This document shows positions 23,499 to 27,109 of a stretch of 27,109 bases of DNA, piece by piece. The stretch's first letter is position 1; the number at the start of each line of letters is the position of its first letter. The position numbers were made by a program, and so were the translations under genes. The stretch is from a virus. The notes below the pieces were generated by a model. The model was not told the DNA's origin. It saw only the letters and a program-made list of their open reading frames with translations, and ran no database searches. The stretch lies in the IMG/VR virus record IMGVR_UViG_3300027857_000488, positions 1 to 27,109 of that record, one strand, 5' to 3'.

Positions 23499-24500
23499 AT
23501 GACTTTCGCGAACGCTTCCGGCAGCCTCACGGCAACCACCGACAACGTGATCTATACCGAGCCGGGCACTCAACAGGGCTCGGTTCACACGCTTTCCCTG
23601 TCCAACTCCACGGCCACCGCGATCGCCATCGACATCAAGCTGATGTCCTATGCGGCCCAGACCACTACCACGATCTTCGACCAGATCTCGGTGGCGAAGG
23701 GCACGCCGTGGGTCGCGCCGAAGGCGATCGACCTGATGCCGGGCGATCAGCTGCTGGCCAACCCCAGCGCGGCCGGCATCCATTACCACGTCTCGGCCTA
23801 TGTCGACGCCACCAGCGGCGCGAGCACCTTCAATCCGCGCGGCGCCTGGTCGGCGGCGTCGAACTATGCCGCCATGGACCTGATCTCCTACAACGGGGGC
23901 TCCTGGGTCGCCCTGACGGCCAATACCAACCAGGCCCCAGCCGCCGGGCAATATTGGATGAACATCGCCAGCCAGGGGCCGCAAGGCACGGCGGGCACCA
24001 ATGGCACAGGCACCGTGAACGGTCCGGCGAACTCGACGACCGGCAACATTCCGACCTATTCCGATACCACCGGCAAGAACCTCGGCGCCGGGCTGGCTGT
24101 CGGCAATGTGGCCAACGGCATCCCCCAGCTCGACGCGAATGGCTGCCAGAAGATGATCGGCGAGTATTACACCGTCGCGGCCAAGGGGACGCAGTCCAGC
24201 GGGACGCAGACCTTCACCGTCTCCGCGGGCGCCGTCCAGTCTATCACCGTGGGCGGAGCGCTGACGGTGGCGTTGGCCGGCTGGCCGGCGGCGGGAAACG
24301 AGGCGCTTCTGATGCTGAAGATCACCAACGGTGGCTCGGCCGTCGTGACCTGGCCGGCCGGCATCAACTGGATGAAGACGGACGGCAGCGGCACCTACAC
24401 CACCACGTTCCCCTATACCCTGCAGACCACCGGCGTCGACTTCGCCCTGCTGTGGTCCGATGATGGCGGCACGACCGTCTACGGCAAGGTGCTGCGATGA
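23499..24500 (+). CDS. Tail fibre/adhesin with a carbohydrate-binding-like module
   Basis: A 333-residue tail protein. The N-terminal 110 residues are a beta sandwich (TLSLSNSTATAIAIDIKLMS); residues about 112-150 (RGAWSAASNYAAMDLISYNG, then GSWVALTANTNQAPAAGQYW) have the W-x-x-x-x-x-Y...D-x-I-x-Y-x-G-x-x-W plan of small chitin/carbohydrate-binding modules of the CBM5/12 type. A very short collagen-like stretch follows (GPQGTAGTNGTG), then a C-terminal beta domain. It starts eight bases after the fibre stop with GGGAT upstream and overlaps the next gene by ATGA. Host-surface glycan binding is inferred. Confidence 0.65.
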   Translation: MTFANASGSLTATTDNVIYTEPGTQQGSVHTLSLSNSTATAIAIDIKLMSYAAQTTTTIFDQISVAKGTPWVAPKAIDLMPGDQLLANPSAAGIHYHVSAYVDATSGASTFNPRGAWSAASNYAAMDLISYNGGSWVALTANTNQAPAAGQYWMNIASQGPQGTAGTNGTGTVNGPANSTTGNIPTYSDTTGKNLGAGLAVGNVANGIPQLDANGCQKMIGEYYTVAAKGTQSSGTQTFTVSAGAVQSITVGGALTVALAGWPAAGNEALLMLKITNGGSAVVTWPAGINWMKTDGSGTYTTTFPYTLQTTGVDFALLWSDDGGTTVYGKVLR

Positions 24501-26401
24501 GCCTCCTCTCCGCGCTGCTGGCGGCTGGCACCGGCACGCCGGGGACCATGATCGAGGATGTGTTCGCGGCGACGGCCTATGTCGGCGACGGATCGACCTC
24601 GGCCGTTCACTGCGGCGTTGATCTTGTCGATAAGGGCGGGATGGTCTGGATCATGGACCGCACCACGGCCCAGAGCCCGCAGGTCTACGACACCATCCGC
24701 GGCGCGGGCATCTCCATGCAAAGCAACTCAACGGCCCTGCAGGCTGGCCCTCTGGGTCTCACGTCATTTACGAGCGACGGCTACACCGCGGGCAACAATG
24801 CCGCCACGGGAAAGAGCGGCGACAAGTATATCGGCTACGCTTTCCGCAAGGCGTCAAAGTTCTTCGATGTCGTCCAGTACATCGGGGATGGCACCTCGGG
24901 CCGGAAGATCACTCACGGGCTCGCAATTGCCCCCGGTCTCGTCGTGGTCAAGCGATACGACAACGCCGGCTCCTGGATTGCAGCTCACCGATCGGCCACG
25001 GGCGAGATGGCGCTGGAGAGCACCGCGGTCGCGGCAGCATCTTTCACTTCGGTCACGGCGACTTCGGCGCAGGACATCACGATCGCCAGCTCGGCCAATC
25101 TGTCGGGTGCCTATTATGTGGCCTACCTGTGGGCGCATGACACCTCGAACAGCGGTATAATCCAATGCGGGAGCTATGCCGGAAACGGCCTGGCTGCCGG
25201 ACCCACCGTCAACCTCGGGTGGGAGCCCCAATTCATCATGGTGAAGAGGTCGACGGGGTCTTCCTCCGACTGGTTTATCTTCGACGCATCAAGGAGCCTT
25301 CCTGGCGCGGGGCCAACGGGCGCTCGCGAGATGCGCCCCAACCAGACGTCGTCGGAAGGCCAGTACTTCGGTGGGGCGACCGTGAATGTCAGTCCTACCG
25401 GCTTCCAAATCGTTCTCGTCGATGCCACCATCAATGCTTCTGGAGCGACCTATTGCTATATGGCGATACGACGCGGGCCGATGCGTACGCCTACCGCGGG
25501 CACCCAGGTCTTCAACGTCAAGTCCCAGGGGGTGTCGACCACGAAGATCACAGCGGGCTTCCCGATCGATCTCGTCATCGAGGCGCAGTTCCCCACCCCC
25601 CAGTCGGGCGAACATGCCGCAGTGTCCAGCCGGCTTTGCGGTAGCGGCCAGTTTTTGCAAACCGACGCGTCGGCGGTAGAGGCCTCGAATACCGGAGGCG
25701 CCTCATTCGACATCAACGATGGGTTCACGCAATCGAGCTTCTTCGCCTCCAGCTCCTTCATCGCCTGGATGTTCCGGCGCGCGCCGAACTTCCTTGACGT
25801 GGCGTGCTGGAAAAGCGCCGGCACGACCAACCAGAGAGTGCCCTTTATGGGCCTCGGGGCTGTCCCAGAACTGATCCTGACTAAAACGCGGGACACGACA
25901 ATAAAATCCTGGTCTGTCTATTACGCAGCAGGAGGCGTGAACAGCCTACTCATCCTGAACAACAATGCAGCGGTGACCACTCAGGCCGGTGCATATGGCA
26001 CGACTCCACCAACCGCTTCCGATTTCGGTATCGACTCGACCGCTTTGGGCACCGGCACCAACATGGAATCGATACTGTTCGCTTCGTGCCCCGGCGTATC
26101 AAAGGTGGGCACCTACACGGGCGATGGAACTTCTAACTCATCGCACCTAATCACGACTGGCTTTAGCCCTCGCTTCTTCATGGTCAAGCGGCTCGACGCA
26201 ACCGGCGATTGGATCGTTTTCGACAGCGTGCAAGGCATCACCACCGGCAACGACAGTTATCTGACACTTAACACCGAGGCGTCCCAGGTCACTTCGGTGG
26301 ACAGTGTGAGCCCCAACGCCGCGGGTATCTTCGTCAATCAGAACACCACCTCTTTCATCAATGTCAGCGGCGGGAACTATCTGTTCCTGGCCATAGCCTA
26401 A
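24497..26401 (+). CDS. Six-repeat tail protein (DUF7483-like)
   Basis: A 634-residue beta-rich protein made of about six degenerate repeats of roughly 100 residues (starting near residues 26, 124, 220, 336, 432 and 537). The typical unit has Y-x-G-[DN]-G-T, then GF.P...[MV]VK[RN], W-I.FD, and ends in an F/Y-rich strand with FRK/AIRR (for example VGTYTGDGTSNSSHLITTGF). This resembles proteins I know from marine phages as DUF7483. Repeats 3-5 have lost parts of the motif, so the protein may be diverging into distinct faces. It probably decorates the tail and contacts the host, but no activity can be assigned. It is slightly less GC-rich than its neighbours. Confidence 0.6.
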   Translation: MSLLSALLAAGTGTPGTMIEDVFAATAYVGDGSTSAVHCGVDLVDKGGMVWIMDRTTAQSPQVYDTIRGAGISMQSNSTALQAGPLGLTSFTSDGYTAGNNAATGKSGDKYIGYAFRKASKFFDVVQYIGDGTSGRKITHGLAIAPGLVVVKRYDNAGSWIAAHRSATGEMALESTAVAAASFTSVTATSAQDITIASSANLSGAYYVAYLWAHDTSNSGIIQCGSYAGNGLAAGPTVNLGWEPQFIMVKRSTGSSSDWFIFDASRSLPGAGPTGAREMRPNQTSSEGQYFGGATVNVSPTGFQIVLVDATINASGATYCYMAIRRGPMRTPTAGTQVFNVKSQGVSTTKITAGFPIDLVIEAQFPTPQSGEHAAVSSRLCGSGQFLQTDASAVEASNTGGASFDINDGFTQSSFFASSSFIAWMFRRAPNFLDVACWKSAGTTNQRVPFMGLGAVPELILTKTRDTTIKSWSVYYAAGGVNSLLILNNNAAVTTQAGAYGTTPPTASDFGIDSTALGTGTNMESILFASCPGVSKVGTYTGDGTSNSSHLITTGFSPRFFMVKRLDATGDWIVFDSVQGITTGNDSYLTLNTEASQVTSVDSVSPNAAGIFVNQNTTSFINVSGGNYLFLAIA

Positions 26402-26410
26402 GGATCTGTC

Positions 26411-27109
26411 ATGAGCATCGTCGCTTATCGCAATCGCACCACCGGCCAGTACCCGATCACCGACGCCATCCTGCGGCAGGAATACCCAGCCCTCGCGATC
26501 CCCGCCGTGCTGACCGAGGCCGAGTTCGACTTCTTCAACATCGATCCGGTCTTCGCCACCCCCCAGCCAGCGTTGACCCGCCTGCAGACCGCGCAGGAGG
26601 TCGAGCCCGTCGAGACCAATGGTACCTGGGCACAGCAGTGGCAGGTTGTGGACATCACCGCCGGCATGAGCGCCGATCAGCTCGCCGCACTCAAGCAGCA
26701 GATCGCCACCGAACAGGCGGCGGCTTTCAACAATGCCCGCGATGCCATGATCGCGGCAGGCTTCTCGTATGATTTTTCAGCCTTCAAGCTGGCCTCCGGC
26801 CAGCAGGCTGGGACGCTCATTATGCAGATGGGCGCCGACGATCAGACGAACTGGCTGGGCCTCACGCTGCAGGCCCAGATCGCGATCGCCAAGGGACAGG
26901 GCAGCGCGATGATGGAGCTGCGCGTGCTCGAAAACGTCTGGGTGCAAATGGCGGCGACCGACATACTCGGTGTGCTTGAGCAGAGTGGCGCGTGGAAGTC
27001 CGCCACGATCAAAGCCTGCTCGGATGCCAAGGACACGATGACGGCTTTGGTGGCCGACACGTCCAAGGGGCCAGCCGATGTCCTCGCGGTGCAGCCTACC
27101 TGGCTTTAA
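26411..27109 (+). CDS. Fibre assembly-like protein (DUF4376-like)
   Basis: A 232-residue protein in the usual place of a tail fibre assembly chaperone, at the end of the fibre cluster. The N-terminus (SIVAYRNRTTGQYPITDAIL) and the central helices (LKQQIATEQAAAFNNARDAM, then AAGFSYDFSAFKL) are those of DUF4376-type assembly proteins; the C-terminal helix (LENVWVQMAATDILGVLEQS) fits the same family. AAGGA overlaps the previous stop and precedes ATG 26411. The stop codon TAA is the last base of the window, so nothing beyond it is visible. Confidence 0.6.
   Translation: MSIVAYRNRTTGQYPITDAILRQEYPALAIPAVLTEAEFDFFNIDPVFATPQPALTRLQTAQEVEPVETNGTWAQQWQVVDITAGMSADQLAALKQQIATEQAAAFNNARDAMIAAGFSYDFSAFKLASGQQAGTLIMQMGADDQTNWLGLTLQAQIAIAKGQGSAMMELRVLENVWVQMAATDILGVLEQSGAWKSATIKACSDAKDTMTALVADTSKGPADVLAVQPTWL

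Noticed and set aside
24497-26401. Diversity-generating retroelement target
   Set aside because: No reverse transcriptase or template repeat is visible in the window, and the variability could not be tested.

Overview
The window is a high-GC, almost fully coding stretch of prophage or phage DNA from what looks like an alphaproteobacterial host. The clues are the GHNGGPxLD peptide in the portal/MuF linker, a tail-tip set of gene-transfer-agent type (DUF2460, DUF2163, NlpC/P60, gp15-like) and the GC-rich codon use. There is no chromosomal gene, tRNA, rRNA, CRISPR array or insertion sequence.

Layout. Positions 1-2665 are the left, early end of a Mu-like transposable phage: an operator-rich control region, a Ner-like regulator, two small genes (one on the minus strand), a conserved pre-transposase gene and MuA transposase. 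MuA is cut after its DDE catalytic core and runs directly into the middle of a portal gene. Positions 2665-10139 are a long-tailed-phage head module: portal fused to a Mu F domain and a C-terminal nuclease-toxin-like domain, protease-scaffold, major capsid protein, a coiled-coil small protein, gp6-type connector, gp10-type protein and a tail terminator. A 455-base gap with hairpins separates portal/MuF from the protease.

Positions 10145-14040 are a Mu-type contractile-tail block that is out of order. The tail tube, the tail chaperone with a -1 frameshift site, and the first 126 codons of the tape measure protein lie on the minus strand. Next to them on the plus strand are a head-tail joining protein, a tail protein, a DUF2635 protein and the tail sheath. 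In Mu the order is joining proteins, DUF2635, sheath, tube, chaperone, tape measure, all on one strand. Positions 14047-27109 return to a non-contractile tail-tip module: DUF2460 (its first third apparently missing), a small protein, DUF2163, NlpC/P60 peptidase, a 1438-residue J/gp15-like protein, then small tail proteins, fibres, a six-repeat adhesin-like protein and a fibre-assembly-like protein whose stop codon is the last base of the window.

Synthesis. Four junctions (near 2660, 10147, 11352 and 14041) interrupt genes or reverse orientation, so this is a mosaic of a Mu-like contractile phage and a siphophage. No complete MuA, portal, siphophage tube or tape measure remains, so the element as read cannot make a virion alone. 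It is either a decayed composite prophage or a chimeric assembly; read mapping across the four junctions would decide. The points of most biological interest are the portal-MuF-toxin polypeptide, the rearranged hybrid tail module, the chaperone frameshift signal and the six-repeat tail protein.
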